From Lamellibrachia satsuma (Eukaryota; Annelida; Polychaeta; Sabellida; Siboglinidae): a stretch of 64,000 nucleotides of DNA. Positions within the stretch are counted from its first letter, which is position 1. Each line of letters starts with the position of its first letter. The stretch spans positions 1,403,501 through 1,467,500 of the forward strand of contig BSQZ01000109.1 of assembly GCA_033239005.1 (NCBI GenBank). The letters are read 5' to 3'. Below are positions 24,163 through 35,490 of the stretch, in pieces. The translations under genes were made by a program, and so were the position numbers. The notes beneath the pieces are model-generated. The model had not been told where the DNA came from and searched no databases. It worked only from the letters and a program-made list of their open reading frames with translations.

Positions 24163-24969
24163 GTGAGTTCAGACAATATATCTTACATAATCAAATTCAT
24201 ATCTGAAAGATATAAACTCAATTATGTGGTTAGTGTTTGCCAAGCAAGTTATTCCGCTAATCAGCAGAAAATGTCATTCTAACAGCAATTCTGGTTGTTT
24301 AGATATTCACCTTTACATGCAGTGGGGATGATATCCTGATACTGTAATATGTACAGTCTCTATTTCTCATGGTTGTTACGAGTAATGCTATCCTCTAGTT
24401 CTACCATTTATCAAACAACTTCGTAGTTCTCCATTATACAATGTTAAAAACAAATGTTTTTAGCATTGAAACTTCATGCTGATTAATTGGTCAGAATATG
24501 TATTAATAGTAGCAGCCAATAAACTCAAAATACTCCTTGTACTTACCATTGACTAAGATATGTTGATGAAACCAGAAACGATTAATATAACTTGTATTTA
24601 TAATTTTTATTTTTAGACTGCCAAGAGCTTAGGCCTTTCTGATCTCTCAAAGTTGAAAGATGTTTTCAACTTCAAAATTAACTCCATCAGGCTGAACAAA
24701 TTGCTCATAAGGTCGGCTTGTCAAAGGTCAAGACAAGCATCTTGAAACTGTGGAAGAAATTGAGGTTGGACAATGTTTATTTTCAGTGGTGGCTTATTAT
24801 TTATATAATATTAATGTGCTGGCTTAGTACTTCAGGAAAGTATTCTTATGAATAATTTCATGAAATATTGGTTTCTGGTGCAAACAGCTAATTTATGACC
24901 AGCATAGCTGCTGTCATTATGTTTAATGTTTACACTTGAAGTCTAGCATTTTGATATACATGATCTGAC

Positions 24970-25210
24970 CAGGAGTGTTCGGACCATTCTTATTGGGAGG
25001 AGTGGCATAGATGCTGCAGTTCAGAAATGCTTGCAAACGAAATATTGAATCTGTTCAGATCAGCATTGAGACCTGGGAATCTGCTACAGCAGACTGCATC
25101 AACTGGCGACAGGCTGTGTGGAGAGGTATCAGGAAGACAGAAGAAAGGAGAAATAAACTGTGGATGGAGAAGAGAGTCCGGGGGCCCATCAATCCCTCAT
25201 TGATTGTTAT
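24970..25210 (+). mobile_element. LINE C-terminal scrap, copy 1
   Basis: Encodes LQFRNACKRNIESVQISIET followed by WESATADCINWRQAVWRGI and RKTEERRNKLWMEKR. The pattern FRDxCKRxxxxxxIxxxxWExxAxDRxxWRxxV is the C-terminal end of RTE/Jockey-type RT proteins. Only this end is present, and it is shared by both duplicate copies (39250-39470), so it was inserted before the duplication. Confidence 0.65.
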
Positions 25211-25521
25211 CTCAAGTCTGACCCATGTAAGTAGAATGGTATTGCTATATCTCATACAGGTCACATGAAAGAACAATAGTGGCAAATATTCCATCATATC
25301 TCATACAGGTCACATATGATGAAATATTTGTCACTATTGTTACTTTCATGTAGTTGAATATATTTTTATTACTGCTCCCAACACAGTTATGTTGAACACA
25401 TTATACTGATGTTACCTTGTGTTATCAGAGCTTAACTGACGTGTTTAGTATAGGGGTTCATACATCAGTTCAGTTCTTTAGAAAGTCTTACAAGGCAGTA
25501 ACATGTACTTAACATTGACAG

Positions 25522-26157
25522 GATGTTTTTACATTTGGAGTCGAATTGGCAAGAACATCCTGTGTCGCTTTGACAAGACTTGCACCAGCATCAGTTGTTG
25601 TGTTGACCTTAAGTTGTTCATCTACCAACACACGTTGACCGCCTACGTCAGATATAACACCTGTAACCTGGAACTGACCATTGGCCTCAACGAGTGGACG
25701 GCCAGCTTCAACATGTTTGAACAGGACTTCAGTGAGTGATTTTACAGCAAACTTAATTTATTAATCATTTCACTCCAGTAGACACTTGTTAATATCTCAC
25801 TGATCCCTTTGGATATAATAGATGAAAATCAATTAATTAAACAAATGATCTTCTGATTGTGGAAGTTCCAACAGTATCAATAATATTTTTAGAAACAAAT
25901 TTGACAGATATCTGTCAAGACTGTCCACACATTGATAAAACTGTTTAGTGATTCCTTATCCATCCGCAGTTTGTCTGTTGCTTTGGATAGAAATTTGCTT
26001 AACTCTTATTATATATATTTCGGCAACATGCACATGTGTATTTTGTTAATTTTCAGTAAAAAAAGACAATGTGAATCTTCTGAAAGAAGTCAACATATTG
26101 AGTGTTGTCCACACGAAGCTGTACCTCAAGATTGAGAAGACAAACAACATTCTGAAG
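25522..26157 (+). pseudogene. Cys-rich exons F and G, copy 1
   Basis: Exon F (25522-25731, after TTGACAG, before GTGAGT) reads CRFDKTCTSISCCVDLKLFI, then YVRYNTCNLELTIGLNEW. Exon G (26057-26157) continues in phase with KKDNVNLLKEVNILSVVHTK. The CxSISCCVDLxLF...YDPCxxELxIGLxxW pattern resembles repeat domains I associate with secreted M23-containing invertebrate proteins; the domain name is not known to me. Both exons are open in this copy. Confidence 0.5.
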
Positions 26158-26399
26158 GTACCCAGTTTGTTTTATGCTGGAAAATCCAACTCCTACTTTG
26201 ATTGGACCTCAATCAAATAACACATTGGCATTGATCTAACATGACAGTTGTTGTAGTCTTATTCAGCTCCAGTGAACTTACCGAACAAATTATACAACTA
26301 GATTCATTACAAGGATTATTTCATCCTTACTTTACTAACAATTGATATCATAACATTTCAACTTAACAATAAGGGCTTTATTCGCCCAATATATTAAGT

Positions 26400-27324
26400 G
26401 TTTCACAAGATTTAACAAGATTGCCATCCCAAACAAGTTCCAGATGGCAAGTGGACAAGGAAGCCATTGGCTTATTGAGAGTCCAACAATGTTCTTACCT
26501 ATGTGTAGCCTGCCCTTATCAGATATCTGTCAACTCTATTTTGAAACATACACTACTAGCATTAACACAATCATTTGGCAATTTGTTCCATTCGTTTATC
26601 ACCATCTGTGAGAAACAGTACTTTCTCATGTCCAACCTACACTGCTCCTTATCTAATGCTACTTTGTGTCCTCTGGTTCTACTGCCTTCTTTAAGTTTGA
26701 AGAACATAATCCTATCAACATCCTCATAACCATTCACTATTTTAAACACTTTTATTTGGTCTCCTCTTAGTCTTCTGGTCTGTAGTGTTGTCAAACCACA
26801 TTTGAACAAGCGGCTTTCATAACTAAGGTCTCTCAATCCTAGAAACATTTTAGTTGCTCTTCGTTGTATTCTTTCTATCTTGTCTGTATCCTTTTACGAT
26901 ACGGCCTCCATGCTTGAATACAATATTCCAAATGTGTTCTAACTATTGCTTTGTACAGGGGTACAATTAGCTGTTTCTCCTTATACGTGATAGATCTCCT
27001 AATTAACCCTAGAATTTGATTTCCTTTCGGATCAGCAATCCGATATTTCTCTGAAACTTTCATATCATCACTAAATGTTACTCATAAGTCCTTTTCTTGT
27101 GTTGTTCTACTTAGTACATCATCCTCCATTTTATATTCTTCGTCCATGTTTCATGTCCTATGTGTAGGCATTTACGCTTCCCAAAATTGAATTGGCCATT
27201 TTTCAGACCTTTTAAATTGATCATCCTGTAAACTTTGTTTATCTGTATCATTAGTAACCTTTCTGAATACTTTTGTGTCATCTGCAAATTTGAGTACTTT
27301 GCTAAATATGTCATCCTCCAAATC

Positions 27325-27393
<69 letters not shown>

Positions 27394-27964
27394 TATATAT
27401 AAAAACAATATAGGGCCTAATACTGATCCCTGTGGTACCCTACTCAAAACAGATTTCCAGTTTGAAATCTCACCTTCTACTATTACTCTCTTTCTTTCGT
27501 GTGTAAGCCACTTTTCTATCCAGTTGATTACATCATTACCTATGCCATGGGGTTTTAGTTTAAGTAACAATCTTTGATGTGGCACTTTATCAAAACCTTT
27601 CTGAAAATCTAAGTAGACAACATCCACTGGAGACCCGTCATCTACCCACTTTGTAATTTCTTCAAAAATACATAAGAGATTGTTAAACATGACCTTGCTT
27701 TTAGGAATCGATGTTGAGATATATTTATTAATTGATGTTTTACAAGGAATTCCACCATGTGATCTCTAATTAATGTTTCGAGTAATGTACATACAACTGA
27801 TGTTAAAGTCACTGGTCTGTAATTTTCTGGCTTCTTCCTTGATCCCTTCTTAAATAGCGACATAATGTTTGCTTCTTTCCATTCTGTAGGAACTATTCCT
27901 TCTTCTATTGACAAGTTAATTAAACAATTTTGCAAGTGGTGTACTAATTTGCTGAACAATTTCC
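26400..27964 (-). mobile_element. CR1 LINE, 3' half (interrupted by TTAA element)
   Basis: Minus-strand CR1. The 3' end at about 26400 carries TAACAAGATT repeats. Upstream come the C-terminal domain (SRTRGHKVAL near 26680), the RT palm (DVVYLDFQKGFDKVPHQRLL near 27600) and the fingers (ENYRPVTLTSV near 27820). It continues at 30667 after the TTAA element: at 27965 CR1 sequence stops within the CTTAAG of the codons for LLKEIVEQ and resumes exactly there at 30663. It contains frameshifts and a (TA)n expansion at 27329-27401. Confidence 0.93.
27329..27401 (-). repeat. (TA)n expansion in CR1 RT, copy 1
   Basis: About 70 bp of TA with one G interruption at 27392, at the LIYIND codons. The paralogous tract in copy 2 (43375-43639) is almost four times longer. 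Confidence 0.92.
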
Positions 27965-28503
27965 TTAAGGGGACACGCTCTCCTAAAAATCTTTTTTTCC
28001 GATTTTTATTTATTTTTTGGTCATTTTCTTTTTTTGTCATATTAATATATTATTATTATCTAACTGTCGATCTGTGTGTTTTATACATATGAATAAATTC
28101 TCCAAATGCAATAAAAACGAACATTTATAACAGGCCCATTGTCTTAGTGTGATAATCTTGCGCAACCGCGATCGAAAAATACGACAGTTTTGACGGCCTC
28201 ATGCTCCGCCATCTTTGTCAACACCCCAACATATTTGGTATCCACGTGTAGCTTCTCTTTCGTAGTGCATCATGGTAGCAGTGGTTCTGTAAAATCCCTG
28301 GTAGATTTGGAGCATTTTGACCTAGAAGAGGACCTCCTGTGGAGCGATGGCGTAGCTACGATTGGTCAACAAAGGACACACCCCCCCAGTGGGGCGCGCT
28401 GATTGGCTGTCAGCCGGGAAAGCCGTCACAAAGGAAATTCCCTTCTCCGTTCGCCATTGCTGGTTTTTTTTACTTCGCGTCGCATTATTGTATTTTACGG
28501 AAG

Positions 28504-29938
28504 ATGTCCAGAAGATACGGGAAAGCCAAGCGGCAGTTTGGTACGAAGTCGATGTCTAGATGCCGACAGTTGAGTTTAGTATACTCAGTGATCCGCAAAC
28601 GAGAGAAAGGCGACAGTGAAGCTGACACGAGTGCCGATGCACCCGTGGCTGGACACAGTGCTGGCCGAGTATCGTGAAGCTTGAGGCTGAACCTGAGCAG
28701 ATGCCCTCGTCGACAGAACTTGACGTACGTATAAGCTGTCATTGTTTGCATCAGGATGTTATGCATAATATTTTCTGGCAACTAATGTCTTGCCAACTTG
28801 GAATACCTGAAGGCTGAATATTATCCAGGCACCGACATTCAAAGAAGCCATAAAACTAATTTATTACGTCACACTGTCACTGACACTAATATCTGTATGT
28901 TTACATTTTCAATTTTGCAAACATTCATGTCTATATTATTATACTGTGGTATATACCTGATTATCTATGTTTGTTATACTATTGTCATATTAGGCATAAC
29001 AAATATTACAGAAATGATAATGCCTATTGGCCTAACATAAAACCTGTGCCTGTTTTATTGATGTAAATTATTACTGTCCAGCTCATCTGCCCTGGTTAGG
29101 TTTGATATTATGCTAATTGTCAGATGTACAATCTAATAACAAATAATTTTCCATGCAGGTTGATTCTGAGCTGGAGCCCCCTCAGACATCAACATCTGCA
29201 GCTACAACCCCCATCTCGGCTACCAAGCGAAAGGTTGGATACCGGCAGGGACTGCCACTGCGTGAACGCATCAGTGCTGCTGAGCGACGTCGACACCCCA
29301 TTGAGACATCATTTGTTCGGTGCAGCATGTTGTCAGCGCTGGTGAAGGGCCTGGCATGTCGAGAGTGCAGTGAGCCGACATTGAAGATCCATGCTATCGA
29401 CCGTCGCCTCGGCCTTGTATATCTGTTTGAGACGTACTGCACTACGTGTGGGGCAGTGCTGAACTCGACGCTGTCGTCCGACCGGATCGACAAAGAGAAA
29501 GCCGGTAACGTCCCTTTTGTCGTCGTCCGCCAGGCTATGGCAGCAGACATGGGTGTGGGCCATGCAGGACTTGTGAAGCTGGAGCCCCTGCAGCACAAGT
29601 CCTACTCGAGGGACATGAAGGCTGTCACTGCTGCAGTGGCAGAGTTCAACAGTGGAGTGGAGGTGACCATGCAGCGTCTATGTGATACCATGGGCATTGC
29701 TTCAGGAGAGTGACTCATCGCATTGGCCAAGAAGGCCGATAGAAAGCGGCTCCACGAAGCTGAGCGGCAGGCTGAAGCTTCGAAAAAACTATGCGACAGG
29801 CTCGCAGGACTACTCGTGCAGCCAGTGACTATGCCGCTGGTGAATTCTAGCTATGATAGTGTTGAAACACTTATTGTTGTGTGGCTTCAATTGAACTTTG
29901 AACTTTTAGAAAGACAATCAACTAGAAGAAGTTTGTAG
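28504..29938 (+). pseudogene. Core-deleted transposase of the TTAA element
   Basis: Exon 1 starts MSRRYGKAKRQFGTKSMS at 28504 and ends before GTACGT at 28725 (VKLEAEPEQMPSSTELD). A one-base frame problem and TGA near 28675 separate its two parts. Exon 2 starts at 29159 after CCATGCAG: a basic stretch (KRKVGYRQGLPLRERIS), then LACRECSEPTLKIHAIDRRL, FETYCTTCGAVLN and VGHAGLVKLEPL. It then passes directly to the C-terminal type AVAEFNSGVEVTMQRL and, after TGA at 29711, the in-frame tail AKKADRKRLHEAERQAEASK. In full-length relatives several hundred residues including the DDE-type core lie between these parts. GC content is visibly higher than in the flanks. Confidence 0.65.
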
Positions 29939-29939
29939 T

Positions 29940-30662
29940 TTTGGTCATGCAGTACCATTGTGTAATGATAATGGTCACATATTTTTGGTGTCTCGTATAA
30001 TTTTTATACACATTTTCACACAACCAAATGATGAACAGTATATATCATTGGAAAGACAATCAACTGTAGAAGCTTTATGTGAACTGTTATCACTACAGTT
30101 CTATTTTTGCCTATGAAATTTTGTATTGGAAGGTTGACAAACTTCAATGCCATTTTTCTCAATAAAATGTTTTTTGCCGATGAGCAATCTCTTATTTTGT
30201 CTAACTCGGCTATTTATCAACAGAATCCTTTGACATTTTCAGCATTTCCCATCAAGATAATGGGCTAGACTATGACAGTCTTAGATTTTAGATACAGCAT
30301 TTGGATTACATGTAATATCATGACTGATGAAATGTTGACTTTCGAAAAATAGCAAAGATTGAAAAATTCATAAAAAATTTGTTTGGAAAGTAAAAAAAAA
30401 ACTAGACTGTCATAGTCTGCCCTTTTATGTATTCTATTAGTGTGCCAAGTTTGAATGAATTTGGTCTATCCGTTTTCCAGATATGTCCTTCACGGTGAAT
30501 CAACCAAAATTCTAGTAGGGGGCGACCCCACCGCCACCTGGTGGACATAAAAAATTGTAATAAATCTGTAAAATTGTTTTTATGTATAACTAATATTATC
30601 CTAAAATTTCAGTAAGTTAGATTGAAAAATAATGAAAGTAGAATCGAGGAGATCGCTGGTCC
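29940..30662. other. Non-coding right arm of TTAA element
   Basis: No coding sequence seen. An AATAAA at about 30163 could be the poly(A) signal of the element's gene. The right terminal repeat lies at its end. Confidence 0.5.
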
Positions 30663-30666
30663 TTAA

Positions 30667-32950
30667 GCAGTTTTGGTGGTATCCCATCTACTCCAGGTGA
30701 TTTATTATCTTTCATCTTCTTAATTTTCTTTGCTATCATTTCAGGAGTTACAAATAACTGCCCTATATGTTCTGATTAATTGCCCTCAAATTTAGTAAAT
30801 GGAACTGGAAGTTAGCTGATATTTTCTGTGGTAAAAACTGAGCTGAAATACTCATTCAGGACCTCTGCCATTTGGAACCCGTTTGAAATTATGTTTTCAC
30901 TGTTGTTTTCCAGTGGTCCGACCTTATCTCGAACTTTCTCATTACTCCTTACATAAGCATAGAAATTCTTGCTGTCATTTTTTATATTACCTGCCAATTT
31001 TTGTTCAAAGGTTCTTTTAGATTTTATAATTTCAGTAGTAGCTAGGTTAAATGCCTCTTTGTAGTTGGTGTAGTCAGTCTTCTACATTTCCAGTGTGTTT
31101 ATAGACCCTTCACAGCATCTGTTTGTGAGCAATTTTTCTAATAGCTACTTTTGACAGGTGTTTTTTCCTGGACCTTTTCCCATGTTTTCTTAATGGAAAA
31201 AAATTCTCAATAATGCCCTCAATCTCATATTTTAAACAAGTCCAGCATTCTGTTGCTGTCTTGTTCTTCAGCAAATTATTCCAATCTATATTTGCTAGAT
31301 ATGTTCTCATCACTTTTTGTTTGCCTTTGTTGAAGTTCCTCCTCCATTGTTTTTTATATGTATTCCCTGTTTTTACTTTTATATTAAAATAGATTTGGTT
31401 ATGGTCACTTGAGCCCAAAGGTTCGTGTACTTCAACATTGTCAACTAATTCATTTTGAGAAGACAAAATTAAATCTAACACATTCCCACCTCTGGTTGGT
31501 TCCAAGACATGTTGAGTAAGGAAACAATCCTGTGTTAGAAGTAGAAACTTATGGTCGTCACCTCCAGCACTCTCTAATGATTCCCATTGTATATGGCCAT
31601 GGTTAAAATCACCCATTATAATGTACATTCATTGTCCGAAATTATTGGTGAACATTTCTTTGGATGTGTATTTGTAGTAGTACTCCTTTGAGTTTTCTCT
31701 GTCAGTTCCTCCTGCGCATCTAGTTTAAATAATTTATGGTACCTGTGCCCTTGTCGACAACTCTGACAAACTCACACCCAAGAACTGCAGCGCCCTTCCC
31801 TGTCAGATGAAGTCCATCTCTCATAAAAAAGACATCTCTTCCCACAAAGTTTAACCACATGTCTACGAAGTCTACTCCCTCCTCCATACATACCTTCTGG
31901 AGCGGTGTATTGATCGTCATCCTCCTACAGTTGCTATATTCCTCACCCCTGCCTCCCATTATTGGTAATATCCCCGACAATACAATCTGTCCAACACGTG
32001 CCTCTTTAAGTGTCTTGATCAACCTCTTGTACTTACCAACGATGGCTGACGTTCCCTTCTTCTCGGCATTGTTCGTTCCCACATGCACAAGAACAGCAAC
32101 TCCCGTGCCACCACCCATGACTTGTCTTGCCTTCTCTGCTATATCCTCTAGTTTTGCCCCTGGTAGGCATACTGTTATGTCATCTCCTCTATTTACAATT
32201 TTATCCACTTTCCTAATGATGGAATCCCCCATAAATACCTGGGCTTTCCTCGCTTTCCCCTGTGATACTACATCAGCAAAGCTCCTTTCCTGTTGCACAC
32301 TACTAGTATGCACCCTTTCTCTCCTATCATCAACCTTTACCGTCTTACCACCTGGCAATCCCTCTCCACTCACCCGCTTACCTCTCTTTTGTTGCATACT
32401 CTGCCTCCTATCATCTTTCTTCTTCTGATCCACAGTCTTCTCCTTTTCTCTGCTCTTGTTATCCTCGACCATCCTGCCACCTGACAATCCCTATTCACTC
32501 ACTCGGTTATCTTCCTTTTGTTGCACATTCTTCCTTTTTCCATCTTTCTTACCAGCTTTCTCCCTCACATTGCCACTGCTCTCCTTGTTCTCACCACCTC
32601 TGTTCTCCTCATTTTCACTACCTCTGCTCTCCTCATTCTCATCGCCTCTGTTCTCCTTGCTCTCACCACCTCTGCTCTCCTCGGTCTCACCACCTCTGCT
32701 CTCATCATTCTCACCACCTCTGCTCTCTTCTTTCTCACCCTGCCCTGTCATCATCAAAATCGTATGCCTTAACTCAATTACCTGCTCCTGCAGATATAGC
32801 ACGACACCACAGCCGACTAGATGCACGCCACAAGCTCTTTTCACAGTGAGTAACCAAGCCTACCAAACGACTGTATCAATGCACTAACAGTAAACAATTT
32901 CAAAGCAAAATATAAAAATTACTGTCAGGACCACTGATTAAGGGGCTATA
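30667..32950 (-). mobile_element. CR1 LINE, 5' half of the interrupted copy
   Basis: The 5' continuation of the CR1 at 26400-27964. From 5' to 3' on the minus strand come ORF1 (about 32844-31720), then an ORF2 that begins inside the endonuclease at MGDFNHGHIQWESLESAGGD (31625), because roughly the first 150 residues of EN are deleted. The EN end follows (NVLDLILSSQNELVDN, SSDHNQIYF), then the linker (KKHLSKVAIRK), to 30667. Frames break near 31110 and 30810. The 5' end is not sharply defined. Confidence 0.9.
31720..32844 (-). pseudogene. CR1 ORF1 with SGNH esterase domain
   Basis: Two frames join near 32490. The upstream part (32844-32491) has a heptad-like stretch (LYLQEQVIELRHTILMM) and a Glu/Ser/Arg/Gly-rich region of about eight 8-residue repeats of the type ESRGGENE. 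The downstream part (32487-31720) has VFMGDSIIRKVDKI, VLVHVGTNNAEKKG, IVLSGILPIMG and FFMRDGLHLTGKGAAVLG. These are the Ser (GDS), GxNN and DxxH boxes of SGNH/GDSL esterases, known in ORF1 of CR1 elements. All catalytic residues are present here. One frameshift makes it a pseudogene. Confidence 0.82.
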
Positions 32951-34227
32951 TATGAGCCAGTAGGCTCCCTGTCCCAAACTATTCAAGGTATGGCTAAAAC
33001 AATAACACTAAAATGTGTTATGTGCCCACTGGCCACTGTGCTGCCACTTTGCTAAAATTGGTGCCGTTCTCGAATCACTCCAAATCGAAGCTTTTCAAAG
33101 TTCATTTTCACAGTCAAATATCACATTAATCAGAATGTCTTGACACACTGTATTGCCAATCAGATTGTCCACCTCAGTATTAACGGTACAAAGTTAATTG
33201 GCGTAATATGCTTAACACATTTTTGAACTGGTTACAATCATCAAACCTTCCCCAGTGACGACAAGATACTGACATTATTAAAAACAAGTCGTCCAGTAGG
33301 CAGCTATGTTACAAATGCCAACTTGGCTCTATAAACATTCAATGTGGCTGCACCCATGTTACGAAGAAAACATTTTTATAACTCAACAGAATGTGCTAAA
33401 TATTGTTTCCCATGTCAATTCGTCAAATCCGTTAACTCCCATTATTGTTATTTGTACGTTTTCGCCAAATTGGCGAAGCAGTCCAATTTTCCGTTCGCAA
33501 AATACTGATTCGCTTCGCCATTGGCGAAAGGCGATCGATTAGCAGTTATTACTGTTACCTTTCTATCTACAGTACTGCAAACCTAAAACATTAAAGCAGC
33601 ACATTGTCTTATTTCATATTAAAAAATATCTTGTATGCCACATAAACAAGAAATGAAATTTTCCACTTTCAGGTATCTGCAAAATGTGGTATATGTTTGA
33701 GCCAGATTTATGCTGCATGTGATGTGTAAATATTGCTCCCCCCAAATTATTTAAAAGGTTTCCTGCATGAAATTTTGCTACAAATACAGCATGTAGCAAA
33801 AACATATTTTTAAATCGTAACAGTTTGCCTTATTGATGACCAGTGAAATTAACTGCAATGCAGAATTACAAGGAAATAGGCAACTTATTTGATTAAAAGG
33901 CCGAATTAAGTTTTTGATGCCTAACCATGAAACTATACACAAATATACATATATTTAGACATTTGCATGTTTTCATAAACGATATGGCATTGCAGATAAC
34001 CACCCATATTGGTTTGCTGTCAAAAATGAATTGATCGATATTTGGGAACATGTGAAAAGGGTCAAGCAGTCTATCATGAACAAAGTGGAATAGGTAGTCA
34101 GTAGGAGATGATGTTGCCAAAAGATTCACAGGAGTTGACCTAGTAAGTATACATTATCTACATCCAGGTTTTGTGAAAACAATCTTTTCCTAGTTTTGTT
34201 GCTGTAAGTATCTGTGAGTGTCTCTGT
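32951..34227. other. No gene seen between CR1 and duplicate copy 2
   Basis: Unique-looking spacer. A short inverted motif of TTCGCCAAATTGGCGAA type lies near 33462-33480 and recurs as CGCCATTGGCGAAAGGCG near 33516. No exon was recognised. Confidence 0.5.
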
Positions 34228-34700
34228 TTCACCTTCCTCCTGATCTCTTGTTGTATACAAGTGCTGATGTCTTCACCTCCCTTCTGATCTCTTGTTGTAT
34301 ACAAGTGTTGATGTCTTCACCTTCCTCCTGGTCTCTTGTTGTATACAAGTGTTGATGTCTTCACCTCCTGATCTCTTGTTGTATACAAGTGTTGATGTCT
34401 TCACCTTCCTCCTGATCTCTTATTGTATACAAGTGTTGATGTCTTCACCTTCCTCCTGATCTCTTGTTGTATACAAGTGTTCATGTCTTCACCTCCTGAT
34501 CTCTTGTTGTATACAAGTGTTGTTGTCTTCACCTTCCTCCTGATCTCTTGTTGTATACAAGTGTTGATGTCTTCACCTTCCTCCTGATCTCTTGTTGTAT
34601 ACAAGTGTTGATGTCTTCACCTCCTGATCTCTTGTTGTATACAAGTGTTCATGTCTTCACCTTCCTCCTGATCTCTTATTGTATACAAGTGTTGATGCAC
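34210..34700 (+). repeat. 38-44 bp tandem array with TTGTATACAA
   Basis: About eleven units of TGATCTCTTGTTGTATACAA followed by GTGTTGATGTCTTCACC and an optional TTCCTCC. Each unit contains the palindrome TTGTATACAA. Duplicate copy 1 (17650-17712) has only about one and a half units. Confidence 0.92.
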
Positions 34701-34869
34701 CAATAAATGTTTCCATGCTATTTTGTATAAACAAGAATAATGCAGAACTGCTTTGAAAGTTGAAAGGGCCTTTTTATATGTTCCCCGCTGAACATTTTCT
34801 AAAATCATATATTTTTATGCCCTACATTTACTGTTTTATTTACAAATATACATCTTTTAGATAGATCTC

Positions 34870-34960
34870 TACTTTGAGTAATAACGTATTGTAAAGCGCC
34901 ATAAAGCACTTGTTGTATATGACGCTAAAGTTTGAATTTTTTTATTACAATATTATATGT
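34870..34960 (+). repeat. Short L2-tail-like insert in copy 2 only
   Basis: Between the shared CATCTTTTAGAT and the 34-bp array, copy 2 has about 85 bp absent from copy 1. It carries GTAAAGCGCCATAAAGCAC and a TTTTTTTATTA end. This looks like a LINE/SINE 3' tail. Confidence 0.5.
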
Positions 34961-34965
34961 TATGT

Positions 34966-35490
34966 GTCTGTAGGCAAGTACCAATGTCTCCTTGCTATGT
35001 GTTGTAGGCAAGTACCAATGTCTCTTTGCTTTGTGCTGTAGGCAAGTACCAATGTCTCCTTGCTATGTGTTGTAGGCAAGTACCAATGTCTCTCTGCTAT
35101 GTGCTGTAGGCAAGCACCTACTTCTCCTTGGTATGTGCTGTTGGAAAGCACCAATGTCTCCTTGGTATGTGGTGTCAACAAGCACCGATGTCTCCTTGCT
35201 ATGTGCTGTCAGCAAGCACCAATGTCTCCTTGCTGTGTGCTGTTGGCAAGCACCAATGTCTCCTTACTATGTGCTGTCAGCAAGCATCAATGTCTCCTTG
35301 CTATGTGTTGTAGCCAAGCACCAACATCTCCCTGCTATGTGCTGTTGGCAAGCACCAATGTCTCCTTGGTATGTGCTGTCGACAAGCACCAATGTCTCCT
35401 TGGTGTGTGCTGTCGACAAGCACCAATGTCTTCTTGCTATGTGGTGTTGGCAAGCACCAATGTCTCCTTGCTATGTGCTGTAGTCAACTA
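34966..35490 (+). repeat. 34-bp tandem array (about 15 units)
   Basis: Unit CACCAATGTCTCCTTGCTAT followed by GTGCTGTTGGCAAG. Since 34 is not a multiple of three, a frame cycles through three peptide versions every 102 bp, and all three plus frames stay open. Copy 1 has only 2-3 units (about 17775-17860). The unit contains TGTAGGCAAGCAC, which equals the splice acceptor and first bases of exon A next to it. Confidence 0.93.

Larger units (their letters stand above)
17864..26157 (+). pseudogene. Eroded M23-peptidase-like multi-exon gene, copy 1
   Basis: Exon-like blocks bounded by AG and GT are: A from 17864 (end uncertain, about 18060; contains NAYDFFMQTVKNIKQTW); B 19754-19876 (41 open codons, QQVTISVSNMKNVSAI); C 23978-24162 (M23-like); D about 24617-24764 (SLGLSDLSKLKDVFNFKI); F 25522-25731; G 26057-26157 (HTKLYLKIEKTNNILK). 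Phases of F and G join cleanly. Exon C has an in-frame TGA and a one-base loss near its end; D has a frameshift also found in copy 2. The large insertion at 20216-23813 lies in the intron between B and C. The protein was probably secreted: an M23/LytM-like unit followed by Cys-rich sequence. No start or end of the gene is visible. Confidence 0.55.
17650..27614 (+). repeat. Segmental duplication, copy 1
   Basis: This segment matches 34228-43849 in the same orientation over most of its length, apart from insertions and array-length differences. Matching blocks include 17864/35521 (exon A), 18190-18560/35820-36160 (intron), 19754/37364 (exon B), 23978/38284 (M23 exon) and 24617/38969. Further blocks are 25522/39759, 26057/40270, and the CR1 starting at about 26400/40612. 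The right limit is inside CR1 (27614 against 43849). Copy 1 alone contains the 3.6-kb TIR element at 20216-23813. Confidence 0.9.
27965..30666. mobile_element. TTAA-flanked DNA transposon (Kolobok/Mutator-like)
   Basis: The element 27969-30662 is flanked by TTAA at 27965-27968 and 30663-30666; CR1 sequence reads through precisely when it is removed. Its ends are similar inverted repeats: GGGGACACGCTCTCCT on the left and GGACCAGCGATCTCCT on the right. A TTAA target is typical of Kolobok and piggyBac. The enclosed gene has the Cys-x2-Cys N-terminal and Lys-rich C-terminal parts of the proteins databases call Mutator-like transposase, but no room for the catalytic core. It is therefore read as an internally deleted, non-autonomous copy. 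Confidence 0.82.

Noticed and set aside
28339..28503. Upstream extension of the TTAA-element gene before 28504
   Set aside because: The frame is open but starts at a weak ATG, and the basic MSRRYGKAKRQ start fits the family better.
31859..32887. Long plus-strand frames rich in Ser, Leu and Pro
   Set aside because: They are antisense to CR1 ORF1, whose minus-strand frame has the esterase motifs.
34210..34700. CRISPR-like array appearance
   Set aside because: The units are contiguous with no distinct spacers, and the context is eukaryotic.
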